Below, piece after piece: positions 34,398 through 48,084 of a DNA stretch of 64,000 nt. The notes below the pieces were generated by a model. The model did not search any database, was not told the DNA's origin, and saw only the letters and a program-made list of their open reading frames with translations. The position numbers and the translations under genes are program-made. The stretch is from Xiphias gladius. Lineage: Eukaryota > Chordata > Actinopteri > Istiophoriformes > Xiphiidae. Location of the stretch: contig NC_053417.1 in the NCBI RefSeq assembly GCF_016859285.1, positions 16,090,706 through 16,154,705 on the forward strand, given 5' to 3'. The number at the start of each line of letters is the position of its first letter. Position 1 is the first letter of the stretch.

Positions 34398-37300
34398 CTA
34401 CATACGTTTGACCTCCAGCTTGCAGGAGACAGTGGCCTCTCCCTGGGCATTCTTGGCTCTGCAGGTGTACACACCACCGTCAAAGCTGCAGGGCTTACGG
34501 ATCTCGAGAGAGCAAATGCCCTGGTTGGAGATCTGACGAAACTTGGGGTCGTCACCAATGACCATCTGATTTTTCAGCCACTCGATCTTTGGCTGAGAGT
34601 AGGAGAGGAGACAAAGTCACTAACAAATGTGTCTGTACCTCGTAGACACATTCCCCGTTTTGTTATGGTGCCAAGAATCCAAAGTATAAAATGTGTGGTT
34701 GGTGTTGAAATTCCAACACTATGAGCTTTGCTTTTTGATCAACTGTTTTACATGTGTTTTTACATTAACACACAACCTTATTAGGCTGGATATTTAGCTT
34801 GTTGTCAACTTGTCTTCCAGTGAGCTCAGTCTGTGCTAAGCATGACAGTTGGGTAGAAAGGGAGTAACATAAACCTTTTCCTGACTCCAGATATGTACTG
34901 CTCTGGGTTTCAGTGACACTCTCCCTGCGTGGATTTCTTCATGGTCCAGATTCATGCAAGGTGATTCTGGTTATTGAATTACACTTCAGCTGATGCACGT
35001 CGGAACTGTGTCTTCAAACCTTCCTCACTGATGTGTGATACATATTTAGTTCTGCTTACAACCAGTTTTTAAAATAGATGTTTCTTCTAGTTCAAGGAGT
35101 TATGGAACTGACGTATTCGTTTAGAAGGTAAGTGAGTATGTAGGTTATTCTGTAGTGAGGTAACAGCTGTACACTGATCTTTGAGATACACAGGATATTT
35201 GCCTCTGCCAAGGAGGTTATGTGATCACCCGTTTCTGTTTGTTTGTTGATTTGTCAGCAGGATTACGCAAAAACTACAGAACCGATTTGCACTGAACTTG
35301 GAGGAGGGACGAGGCATGAGCCGAGGAAGCACCCATTAATTTTGGGGGCAGATCTGGATCATTTACCATGAATTTGAATTTTATCCTCTGTAGTCTGGTG
35401 TATGTTCTTTGACACTGGCTTGGTGGAGTTCTGCACTCTATTGAATGAATATTGTAGTTATTATTGGAACTGACTTATGCAAAAACATCATAGAAAGCTA
35501 GTTCATGGGGGTTCAATCAAATGACTTCAACACTGTAATATTCTTTTGCAGTTTGACATTTTTTACGCAAGTACCATCATGTATGAGCAGGATTTAACAT
35601 TGAGAAGGATTTGATTTGTAAGTTAAACGAAACTGGACAAACATTGTAAAGTGAAAACTAATACGGTCCGTTGCTTCCTGTCATCTTCATTACCCCTGCT
35701 GACATAGGAGGCGGAGGATGGCAAAAATGAGGAACATGTTTTCATCTTGTTGACCAAGTACTGTATATTTGAGACTTTGACATATGCTGCTGCTGCTGCT
35801 GTTGAGGATGCTGTTGCAAACTGACAAGTTAAACACGTTAATGCTGCTTGTGTGGTTATCTTAGTAGACCTGCAGGTTTAATAATATGACAGGAAGAGTT
35901 GGATATGTTACATCAAAATCTATGATCATATGAGATCGTAGTCATGATTTTTTTTTTATAGTAAACTGCACTTTAGTACAGCTTAGTTGATATTGCCTTT
36001 TTAAAGTTAAAATCCATGATCTATTGGCAATGGACCTCGCATTAGTCATTAGTGGTTGAGTTTTGTTTAACTGACACTGAGATAAAAAGCTAAACAAAGA
36101 AAATGTAAATCCATCCACTTATCTCACCAGCTCTCATTATTTTATCTTCCTCTGTCCCATCATGTTTATGTGTTTGGGCATCCATGTGTGTGGATGTTAC
36201 AGGGATAGTCATTCACACTGATAAAAGAAATGCAGTCTGGATGGGGGGCAAAAATAGTACCTGCTGTGATGGAGCAACATTTCACTCAGCCATGAGAGGA
36301 CAGTAAGCTGTACCTCTTATCACTGTCTCTTCTTTGTCTTTGCTGCTTATCTTTCCCAATGTGCTCTCTGCCTCTATATGTGACAGCTCTTTATCAGAGG
36401 CAGCAGGACAACTTATCACACTTACATGCCTTTCTGCTGAACCTCCTCAGCAGTTCTAAATGGAGTCTCTGGAGTCTGAGCCAGGGAAGAGAAAGAGGCT
36501 CAATAAACATGCTGTAACACACTTACAGCCCACATAAGTGTGAAATAATCTAGTTTTCAGTGGTTACATGAAGGGAGAGAGAGAGAAAAAAGCAAGAGAG
36601 AGAGTAAAAGCATGCATGATTGTGTGAGTAGCACAGAGTAAGTGTTTGAGATGAGAAACTGAAATTTTATTTCTATGTAATTCAGTTGTTTGTAATTATG
36701 TGGCTTATAATAGCGCACAGATGAGTCTTTAATTGGTGACGTTGTAGGATTAACCTGTGACAGCAGCTTCATATGAATGGGGTCAAACATGGGTTAAGTA
36801 CACAGTCAGAGTATGTGGTTCTCCTGTATGAACAGGGTATTAAATGCCTCTACTTCCATGGTCCCCTACAGACGATGAGTGGATAGGTTTTCATACAGCT
36901 GCTACTACTCGGTTGCTCTGATTGCTGGTCAACAAGGAGAAGCACAGCAAGACTCATGTAGATATGGTGGGTGTTGGTTTATAGACCCTAATTTCAGGCC
37001 CAGGGCAAAAATCAACAACTGGGTCCTTATTCTCAATCACAGGCATCCACTTGGACACATGTCATGAGCCTGGGATGAGCCATAAAAATACTCTACTCAC
37101 AGCTGTCTTTGAAACAACTACCTACAAGCCCATCCCCATCCATTACCCATCAGTCCCTCTTTTACATGTCAGTTCCTGTTTGATTTGTCTCAACAACACT
37201 GGCATGTGCACGCTGTCCAACCACTGCTGTCCTTGGCGACAAGCCAAGGACAGCTAGGATGCATAATGAACTGCATTTCCAACGTGGCTGGCCAACTAAG

Positions 37301-40300
37301 CCATCCGCATCAGCCAGACAACTGTAAAGATATGTTTAACCAGAGCAGTGGCTGCCAAGTACAGTGAGAGACAAACTGATATTTCACATAGACATACCAG
37401 TGCAAGCCCTACCCCATTTTTACAGTGGATCTTCATAGCAGTGACATTAACACCTCATTTGAAGCAGTATACCACACACTCGAAAGATTTATTGAGGGTC
37501 TCCAGTAAGAACAAATGGTTTAAATTTAGAATAAGCTTATGTGCTTTGTATAATATGAGAAATACCTAGAATTTCGACAGGACATGTCCTGAATTTCTCC
37601 ATACTATCAACAGATGTTTCCCCAGGCCTCCTCACTGTGAGCATGTTCAGCAATTAGCCAATTAGCATTAGCTATCAGTGACGCATAACAGGAACACTAC
37701 AGTGATCCTGGACAAGATACACTGATAAGATATACCATGGATGATGAAGTAGAGATGCAATTAACTATTATTTTCAAAATGGCCTAAACTGCAAATTATT
37801 CTCTTGATCAAATGTTTGTTCTTTATGATCTCAGAAAATAGTGAAGAAGACCTATCACAGTTTCCTCAAGTAACATCTGATTTACTATTGACTTACTTGT
37901 TCTATCCAGCTGATGAAAGATATTGAGTCAAGGAGAACTAAGAAAAACAGTAAATATCGACATAGATTGCAATTTAATAACTGCTCACAATCAAAATGCC
38001 CAAACTGTGAATGAAAGATGGAAAACCAACAAGAACACACAGAGTTATTTATTACTGCAAAGTCTTTTTTCAGGACTTCCCAGCACTATGTAAAACAACC
38101 TGGACCTGGATAAGCAGCAAAAAATGGATGAATGGATCAACCAATGGAAAATAAATCATTCATTTAAGTTAACTGATGTTTGTGCTAAAATCAACAATTG
38201 TTCATTATGAGATGATGAGCTTCCTACTGAAACTCCACAAAACACCCTCCTGCGCGAACAATGGACTGTCTCAACAATGCCACTTTTAGTTTACAGGTGT
38301 ATACCACCTCCTGACAACCTGCAATCAAATTCAAAAACCTTTTATAACTAATCGGCAAGAGACAATATTTAAACGCCTGTAAATTAAATTGAAGACTTTC
38401 TAATACCTTCTAAGGCCTTTTTGGGGAAACTGAATTCAGTGCTTTTTAAGAACTGCAGATACCCTGCATGAAACAGTATACTGATCCATGGGCATCTATG
38501 CAAACTGCACTGGCATATAGACAGTGAGAGTACAAGTGTATGTCTGACCTTGGGGCATCCACGAACAGAACACAGCAGCTTGGTGGTGTATCCCACAGTG
38601 GCAGCGCGGTCGTTGAGGGGTGTCGTGAACTTTGGTGCCTCGCTGAAGTTGTGCTCCAGGTACTCGGGAGGCTTGTAGACAATACCTGTGAATGCATGGA
38701 GCAAGGAAAAGATCTCACTGGCGACTACATCTGGGTGTTGCTTGTAAAACTATATAGCAGTTTGAGTTGCACCGTTTTTAAAGTGATAACTAATACAAAG
38801 TGTTCATTTGAAAACAATGAGTTTTGTAGTAGTTTTGTTCCTGTAGTTTCAGCCTGCAGTAGAACAAAAGAACAGGAAGATTAAGTACTAGTGAAACAAA
38901 ATGCTTACGGTTCATATTTCCATAGGCTGATGACCCATAGACAGCAAGGGAAGCAATAAACTTGCAGGAATAATTTGCTGCACATCCTACATAGAAGGTC
39001 CGGTTTCATTTAAAGGAAAATAGCCAATTTTCCATGAGGTTACATGGTGGCCTCCAATAGACAGGGCTGATATGGCTGAAATCAATATTAGAATATTACT
39101 AAAAATACTTTTACCACATACACATTTTATGTCATTTATGCCATTGCTATGACGCTACTTGGCATCATTTTCATATGATCAACATTTTGAAAGTACAGAG
39201 ATGCAAGATGCCAAGATGCTACAAAAATTTTAAAAAATTTAAATTTTTTTTCACCCCTTTTCAGATCATTAAAGAGCGAAGGGAAAAACACCAAATGATA
39301 AGAAGGAAAACTCACACGTATGCACAGGCATTCCTAAATGCAAACGCATACTCAAATTAAGTGTACTGTCCTACATCACCAAAGGACATACCTTGCAGGG
39401 AGGCAGTCACAGGTAAATATAAACACATCCACAAACACGCGCACGCACACACACAAGCAACATTTGTTCTGACAGCTGTCTTAATGTTGTCGGAGCCTCT
39501 TAAAATTTATTTCAGTACTAGCTGAGCACTGGCCAAGAGAGCTACCCACTTATGATTAAAGCAGTGCGAAGGCTATTTCCACTTCTCAAGTCTTCTCTTT
39601 AAACACACATACACTCAAGACTCTCACAGACTTATTGCAGCTCATTAAAGTGTAAGTGGACACTTGTACTGCAGCACTGCCACCAAAATCTCGCTCACAT
39701 AAACAAACCGACCCCAGATAAATTAAAGCACTATATGTATCAAGAAGGTCACCTGTCTTCTGGATGGTGGCCACCTCCCTAGTGACAGTGCTCGCCTCAC
39801 TGATGCCCACTTGGTTCTCAGCAAACACCCTGAAGGAGTACGCGTTGCCCATGATGAGGTCTGAGACAGTGGCCGTTAGCCTGTGGTAGTGCTCCAGCAC
39901 TGTGAACCATTCCTGCAGGTGTAGACACAGCAGATGGCTAATTCAGTACAGCACGCACAGGAAATGATACTGCGATCGGTTACTACCAGTGAGCTATCAA
40001 TCAACCGATCATTAACCTGATATCTTCAGCTGGATTTTCTATCAGTTTTCGCTTTCTCTTTCTACCTTGTACCCTGGCTCCGTCTCTTTTTTTCAATCCA
40101 TGACTCCCACATTTCTTATCTCCCTTTCCGTCCACCCATTTCAGACATCTGCTGAGGAATCGTCACAGGTTTATAAAGATGTGAATGCTTGTTTTAAGCC
40201 AATTCTCCCTACACCACCAGACATAAAAGAAAGACAGGGAAAGATGGAGTGCAATAGAATATGTACTGTATGTCCTAGACTGTATTTTACGTTCTTGTAG

Positions 40301-43300
40301 TTGTTTTGTTCAATATTTTCCAAGCCCCCTAACAGCAGTACCCTCTTATATCTCTGCCAGATCCCTTCTTAGAAAGAACCACAACTTTAAAAAGACCTAT
40401 TTCCATTTTGAATGATTGTAAAGTAAAAACCACAGAGAAAAGAGATACAGCAATCTAAGAGACCCAATAATATAAGACCCGAATACAAAATCCAAAACTG
40501 TCTTCCTTGGCCGCTGATTTCAAAAATATTCTTTAACTCCACATTCCCCTGCTTTATACTTGCAACACTGCCTGACGCTTGCAGTCTAACGCTTCTACGT
40601 TAGACCGTACCTCCTCAAAAAATTTAACTATTGGGGCTATGGAGATACAATGCAGAAACCAGAAGACCTTAGAGGTCGTTAAAGCTTGGATACAACAAAA
40701 AGTAAGTTGAAAAAAATGCTCAGTTATCTTCCCTTCTGTGACACACATCTAACAAAAACCATTTCACTGCAAAACCCTGTTCTCTATCACTGTGAATGAC
40801 AGAATGTTAATGCATACAATGTAAATAGTAGGGAATATAATTAAAGCATGATATGGCCTTATCATGTAAGATACAGCCGTCTAGAGTTGTGGTGGTACTA
40901 TCAACATCAATCAAAACCTAAACTATAAATGAAAACCTACTTCGGACCCCCGTTAACATCTTGTGTCAAGTATGGGTCTGGCTTCTGTCTGCAACTCCGT
41001 ACAGTGTGACAACGTGATTGATTTGTTTTATGAACATCTGTTAGTATATAAACATCTGCCATACCTCGGTCTTCCTGTCGGCCTTCTGAACGGTATATCC
41101 AGTGATGTCTGTGTTGCCGTTATCCTTGGGAGGAGTCCATTCAAGAGCAGCGTTGAAACCCCAGGTGTCCACCAGCTTCACACTGGCAGGAGGACCGGGC
41201 AGCTCTGAGGAGAAATATTACTGTTTACTATAACATAAAAGTTTAAAACTACAACCAGTGTGCTCCTTTATGGCACTTCCTCGAATGTGCAGCCACATAT
41301 TTAACAGCAGCAGCTGACAGCAGGTTCAAACACAGGGTCAAAGGGCATCATTGTTAGAGGTGTCACGTATGCTGGCTTGTGCTTCGAATTTCTGTTGGAG
41401 CAAGTCACGAGTCTCAAAACTAACAAGTCAACAAGTCAGACCTTTACACATGTCGCATGCACACCTGTTTCAATGTTTGAAGATGTGTCTGCCTGTTTAC
41501 GTTGTGGGCAAACATATGCATGCCATGTGCAACTCACCTACAATCTGAAGGGTGAGGGTGGCTTTGTCTTCAAAGCTGTCCACTTTAATAGTCATCTCAT
41601 AAACACCAGAGTCCTCCCTCTGAGCTGTGCGGATAAACATGATGCTGTCCTTGTCACTGTTCCTGACGTTGACCCTCTTATTATCCAAAGGCTGACCATC
41701 CTTAAGCCAGGACACCACAGGTTTGGGCTTCCCCTTAGGAGAAAGGCAACACACAAAAAAATGCAAGGTTAAGGCATAATGACTGTGAAGTTTCCTGTGG
41801 CAAATTTATAAATAACTTGCGGAATATTCAGAATGAAATGTGTGTTTGTGCTGGCTTACAAGAAAGGGGATGACCAGGTTGATCTGCTCTCCAACCTGCC
41901 TGGTGTAACGGGATCTGAGAATGCGTGGCATGCGGATCTTGGGACGGTCTGAAAAACAAAACCTCTGGTCAAGCACGTTTACATTCTGCCTCATCCTGCA
42001 TGTATTTTCTATCCTGATCAACTGATCTGTTGCAGTTGTTGGTCAATTGTGAACAAATGACATAACCCGGATGAATCAATCAATCATCCACTCGACAGCA
42101 TTAGCCAGCATTAACAGCTATCAGTGTACAGAGTACAAATTGTGTGATGTACACTTCCCAGCGGGGCCATGTATGTTCAACATGACAGGTCAACAAGACC
42201 TAAATAGACCAGCCATAGCTAGGCAAAGCTTCATAGCTGAAGCAGCTAAATTTAATCCACAAGTTAGTTCACATAATAAATCATCCTAATCTATCACAAA
42301 AAAATCAATTTTAATAGTCTTGAGAGTAATGCTGATGGACAGTATATTCACTGGCATTGGTACTAATTTTTCAACCAAAAAGTCCAAATATGGTCTGGTT
42401 TTAGCTTAAAATGTGACAATTTGCTTCTTTACTCTTCTCTTTTCTCTAAATAATAGATTGAATATCTTTAGTTTTGGGATATATATATATATTTATTTAC
42501 ATTTTATAGAGTAAACAATTGTATGTTTGTAAAATTAAATATTATAAGTTGTAACATGTCAATGTTCTCAATTTATTATACTTGCACAAACACATAAACA
42601 TACACGAAAAGAACAGAGTAGTAGACACCTTGTGCAAAAAACAAAACAAATTAAAAAAATTTGTTGTCATCTGATTAGTCTATTTTCCCTGACTGAGATA
42701 AATTGAGATGATGATACTTCCATGATACATCTAAAAATTAGTCACAACATCACACTTAGCAGCCCACCATCTGTGTGTCTGCGTGAGTGAGGAAAAGTAC
42801 AGTATCTGGGCAGAGAGAGGCAAAAGAGGAAGACCCCTCATCCTGTAGCTACCGAAATAGCTTTGGTGACGAGAACCCCGACACGTGTCCCATCATGTCA
42901 TGCACAGAGAAGCGGCAGGAAGATGTCATCACTGTCAACTGACTGGAGTGGTCCGACAACCCATCTAGAAACAGTGAAGTACAGTCTGAAAACTGCAGAC
43001 ACCCAAATCAATTAGGATAGCTGCTGGTATGCTTTAGCTATGAATAAAAACATTTGGATGAAACCGTATTGTAGATGGGACTTTGCAAGACATTTTCCCG
43101 GTCACTACAATGGATGGTTTTGTTCAGAGGACAGGTGCAAGTATCAGCAACAGCATCCCTCGCATGTTTTCTGCAGCAAATGTCTGAAAAGCTCTCGGGG
43201 CTTAGAGGATACATAAAACCACAAAGCTGCTGCCCTCCATCACCTCTCTCACCCTGCTACAGCCTCTGTTTCTCCTCATCCACTCCAAACGTCCTCTTAT

Positions 43301-46300
43301 GTCTTGCTGCCCATCTTTTTCTATCTGTCACATTGTCACACTTTCTCCCTCTGTTGCTCTCCATCTCACTTGGTTTCTTGCCCAGCATGTCTCATCCTCC
43401 CTGTCCTTGCATTTGTCGCCGTAACACCGCTGCACAGGCCGGGATCCAGCTCCTGGAACTACCATTCCCCACGAAGATCAGGTCTGCCTCCAGATTTGGA
43501 TCCAACACTAATCCCCCACTAATCAGCACACTTCCCAGCAATGCACCAGAAGTGTTGTAGGCATTACAGCATCCAGGAGCCAGCAAGTACTCCTGCAAAT
43601 AATCTATAATCTGTCTTTGTCTCTGGATAAAGTGTCTTTGTGGGGGGCTTTCAGCATATGTAGGACAGCATGTCTTTATCAGAAGCTTGTACATGTAGAC
43701 GGTTGTCTGGTCGGGACAACGTGTGACTGACACACAGCTGAATTTACCCCCCAACAAGCCTACCAGAATCCATCAATTAGCCTCATGTTTCGCTCACCTC
43801 AGTTGACCAGCAGTTGTGGTTGCATGACCGCATTTCTCCACTTAGGTTTCCTGTTTGTTCGCAGCGGTTTGAACCCAGACCCGGAAATATGCTCAGAGAA
43901 GGTAAGCTGTACTTCTGAAATGGATAACTGGGGTATGTCTAGGTCAGCTCAGGTCTACATTACATCAGTGTGACTCAGTGTGACTGCTGATGGATGAAAA
44001 ACAAAGTTTTTCTTTTTTCTTTTCTGTAAACAAGCAAAGAGGAGGCTGACAGTGTGACTTCAGTAACCTGTGTATGTGTATTTTTGGGGGATATTTTGGC
44101 CTTTGTTACAGATAGTAGTAGAGAGACATGCCTTTGAGCTAAATGCTCACAATGATAGTGCTAACATGCTGATGTTTAGCGGATATAACGTTCACCATGT
44201 TAACCATCTTAGTTCAGCAATGTTTACATTTGCTAATTGGCACTAAACGCAGTACAGCTGAGGCTGATGGAAACGTCAGTAGCTATCGTGGCCAAAAAAA
44301 TTTAACTGATGTGCAAATGTAAATGCTAAGAACATGTTCTATCGTGGATAGTTTAGAGTAACTGTGCCAGACAAACAGGACAGTTAGAGAGCCACTGACA
44401 TACGCTACAGTGACACAGTGACAGTGAGGTCGCACTCGCATGGTAAAGGCAAGAATAGGGCTGCTAGATGGCTCATGATCTAAACGTTTATCTTTACCTT
44501 CTGAGTCTGGCATTAAATCATAAGGAAGACTGAGGGAGCAGAGTCTGTTACAGAGCCAGACAGTTAACCACTGCAGAGCCCACGTGTGACACTAACATTT
44601 TAACTGACGATTAGTATTTCATTAGTCCTACATTGTTTTATGCTTGATTTTTGTAAAGAACATTCTAATTGTTGATTTTGATTAGTGCTAAACAAATAAA
44701 CTTTATTATGGTATATTTTTCTTGATATCTCTTTTAGTCCTTTAGTGTGTTACCAGCAAGGAAAAAAGGTCCATAGACTGTGAGTTCTAATTTAATAAGA
44801 GAAAAATTTTAAGCTGAAAATTTATGAGTGCTTGACCTTCTTATTTGTGATGCCAAACCTGCAGTAACTGCTGAAGATGTACGTACACACAAGTGAAAGC
44901 ATGATCTACAGCTAATGAAAGCACCTGTCAGCACCTGTGGGATTTATGTGCATACATCCACATACATTGAGGCCCCTGGCGGTTATTAGCACCTCTGCCT
45001 CCCTGGTTGCAACGTGAGTATTTTAAGGATAGCTCGTAAGTTACCACTATCAGGGCGCTCCTGATAAAGAGGCTAGAGACAGACAATCTTAAAAGTTGTC
45101 TTTACACCAGTGAAAACATCAGATATTAACACCTCTGGAAACACTTATGTACCACTCCACAGACAGAAGACATAAATTCTCAGTGTAACAATTAAGACAT
45201 AGCTGTAACTCCTTTGGTTGTTTTTTTTAAATAAAAATAAGAATCATAATGTACGGTTGCAAAGGTTTAGGCAAACTTTGTTTGAATTAGAGTAATATTC
45301 ACATCAAAAAGTTGAAAGTTGGTTCTGCAGCTTCTCAGCAGACAATCTTGTAATTTCAGTTTTGGCTGTTTATCTATTCTTCTCTGCATTTTTGAATGGA
45401 GTGGAATTTAACTTGAAGCAGACACTTGTGAGTGGTGCTCTGTACAGTCTGAGAAATGACACTGGCTACTACTCACCAGCAATCTCACGGATCGGCACAG
45501 GCTCAGCAAGTGTACCAGGTTCACTACGGCCCCCGGGGTTTACAGCCACCACGCGAACATGCAGAAGGTCACCGGCTGTTAGATTCTTGATGCAGTAGCG
45601 GTTTGCTGGGGTCAGTTCCTCGTTACCTACAACCCAGTCTGTTGCTGCAGAGAAACCCAGGGTTGGAGTTAGTATGTAGCTTTTAGTGCAGTTTTCACTT
45701 TGGTTGGGCATAACAGTATACATGTCAGGATTTTTTTTATTTTTTTCCAATATATTCCTTAAAGTGTTATGGAATATTTAGGAACATCCCTTACCGGGAC
45801 ATGTTAAGTGGTTTATTGCCTGTCGACACAAGTTTACAAACAAGCTGCCTATGAGAAGTACCCTTTGGCCACCATGATCAAATCTCAGACGGAATGGTGT
45901 CATCTGAGCAAATGAGCGCTTCTAAAAGTGGTGTCAGGAGATACAGTGACAGCCGGTGAAATGCTGTCTGCCGTATACGGCCTGGACCCAGCTATGAGTC
46001 CATCTGCCCTCTGACACTCTGAGGACAGGTGCAGCCTTGCAGCCTCACATACACGAGCGCACATACACAGACTTACTTCCATCCTTGCAGTACTCGACTG
46101 TGTATCCGTCCAGGCCAGAGTCGCCGATGGTCTCCGGCGTCTTCCATTTAATGGTGAGGCTGGAGTCGTTCACATCATCCACAGATAGGTCCAGAGGAGC
46201 ACTGGTGGGGACTGAAGGAGGTTGAAACAGAGCAGACTAATTATTGGTTGAAGTGAACAAGAGAAAGATAAGCTGAAATGACACTGAAAATACACACAAG

Positions 46301-47994
46301 CTGGTATAATTACCCACATACAGTACGTTCCATTCTACATCATGGTTACACGCAAGGCTGTAATTAACGATTATCTGTCAACTATTGTCTTGATTAATCA
46401 TTTAGAAAATAGTGAAAAATATCCATCACAATTTCCTAACATTTTGTTTTGTCCAACGAAAGGTCCAAAACCCAATAGTGTTCAGTTAATTGTCACATAA
46501 GGCAAATAAAAGAAGCCAATCTCCCCACTTGATAAACAAGATACTTTTTTTCACATTTTTGCTTGAAAACTGACTTAAACAATGAACCAAAGGGGTTTTA
46601 GTCCCTTTTAAAGTCAAAAAGTCCAATATTTGCTGCTTCTAGCTTCTCAAAAGCGAAAATTTGATGCTTTCCTTTTTTCATACATGAAAACTGAATATCT
46701 TTAGGTTCATGTGAAGCATAACCACAGGCTGTGGAAATCATAATTGGTGTTTTTCATTATTTTCTGACATTTTATAGACAAAACTACTAACTGAGAAAAT
46801 AATCAGCAGATTAATGGATAATGAAAAAATCATTAATTGCACCCCGAACCTGAAGTTATCAATCAATATGTCTGTAAAACTGTTATCATTCTGTTACGGT
46901 GTTTAGTTACATTATATCCTTTACAAACTCTCATTAGTTATATGTTGTGCTATTAATCAACTGGGAGCTGTAGTTGCCACACATTTCGGATGACAGCCAT
47001 CTCATTTCTGAACAGATTTTTCAATTTGTCCCTGTCGTAACATCTCTCTTTGACCTTGACTGGGTGTCCAAAGCTGAACCAGGAAAACAGCAGAGCGCAA
47101 ATGTCGGCATTACCTGCAGGAGGTGTGGGCGTGGGGGCCTTGGGTGGCTCCTCAACTATGACAGCTTCAGCTGGAGCAGCTAGCATTGAACAAGCAGGAG
47201 GTTAATATGTTGTTTCAGAAACAAACACCAGCAACAAGGACCTGATAAATATCCAGAGCATCTTTTCCAGAGTGAGACTTCAAGCTTTAACTTTTCAAAA
47301 TAACAATCATCATTAGGTTTTAAAGTCGTATTTGCGACACAGCATGACAATCACCGTTAGGTTTCCACTGGAAAAGATACCAGGAGGTTCAGAGTTTGTT
47401 AAGAATCCAGTCGTCCTCACAGCTGGGGAAAAGCATGATGGATAGCACTTGATTGATGATATTTTAAATAAAGTCATCAATGTTTGGAGTGTATTTAAGT
47501 AGTAATTTTGTTATCTGTGTGGTGGTTTATGTTTACTGTCTGTGGGAGCATCTACAGCTGCACCATCTTTCGCAGCAGGAACAGCAGCTAGCGTTAAAAT
47601 GCCATTAGGGAAGCCAATAAGTGACTTACATTATGACATTACTCATGCGGGAAATGAATCAGTTTCAAGCTAATTTGATCAAGATATATTCCAGTGAAGC
47701 AAGCAGCGGGACAGAGCAGTGTAGACAAAGCTTTCTGTATTCACAGTGACAAGAACGGGTGGATTTATGACCTGAAAACTGATTCCTGAACATATTTTGG
47801 AGAAACTGTAAGACATTTGCACACAGCAGAAGACCATAACATGTCCCCATGGACAAATGTCATGGGTTGGTTAAAAGACTAGGAGCTCAAAGATGAAAAC
47901 TTATACATGAGGAAGTTTACAGACAGAAATCCCAACACAACAGATCATGAGCAAGAAAGATACACAGCATGTGTAGCACAGGGTGGGACACAAT

Positions 47995-48084
<90 letters not shown>

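Noticed and set aside
38540-38884. 114-codon + strand open frame
   Set aside because: It is antisense to the real mybph exon 38549-38685 and its neighbouring intron.
43075-43757. Overlapping open frames of 161 (+) and 121 (-) codons in a mybph intron
   Set aside because: No recognisable domain, no convincing splice sites and a Leu/Ser/Pro-rich composition on the + strand. I cannot support a gene.
47388-47440. Possible extra mybph microexon ([14 protein letters not shown]) after a good acceptor
   Set aside because: The acceptor is good and phase 1-1 is possible, but the composition does not fit the Pro/Ala linker and the donor (GTATCT) is weak.
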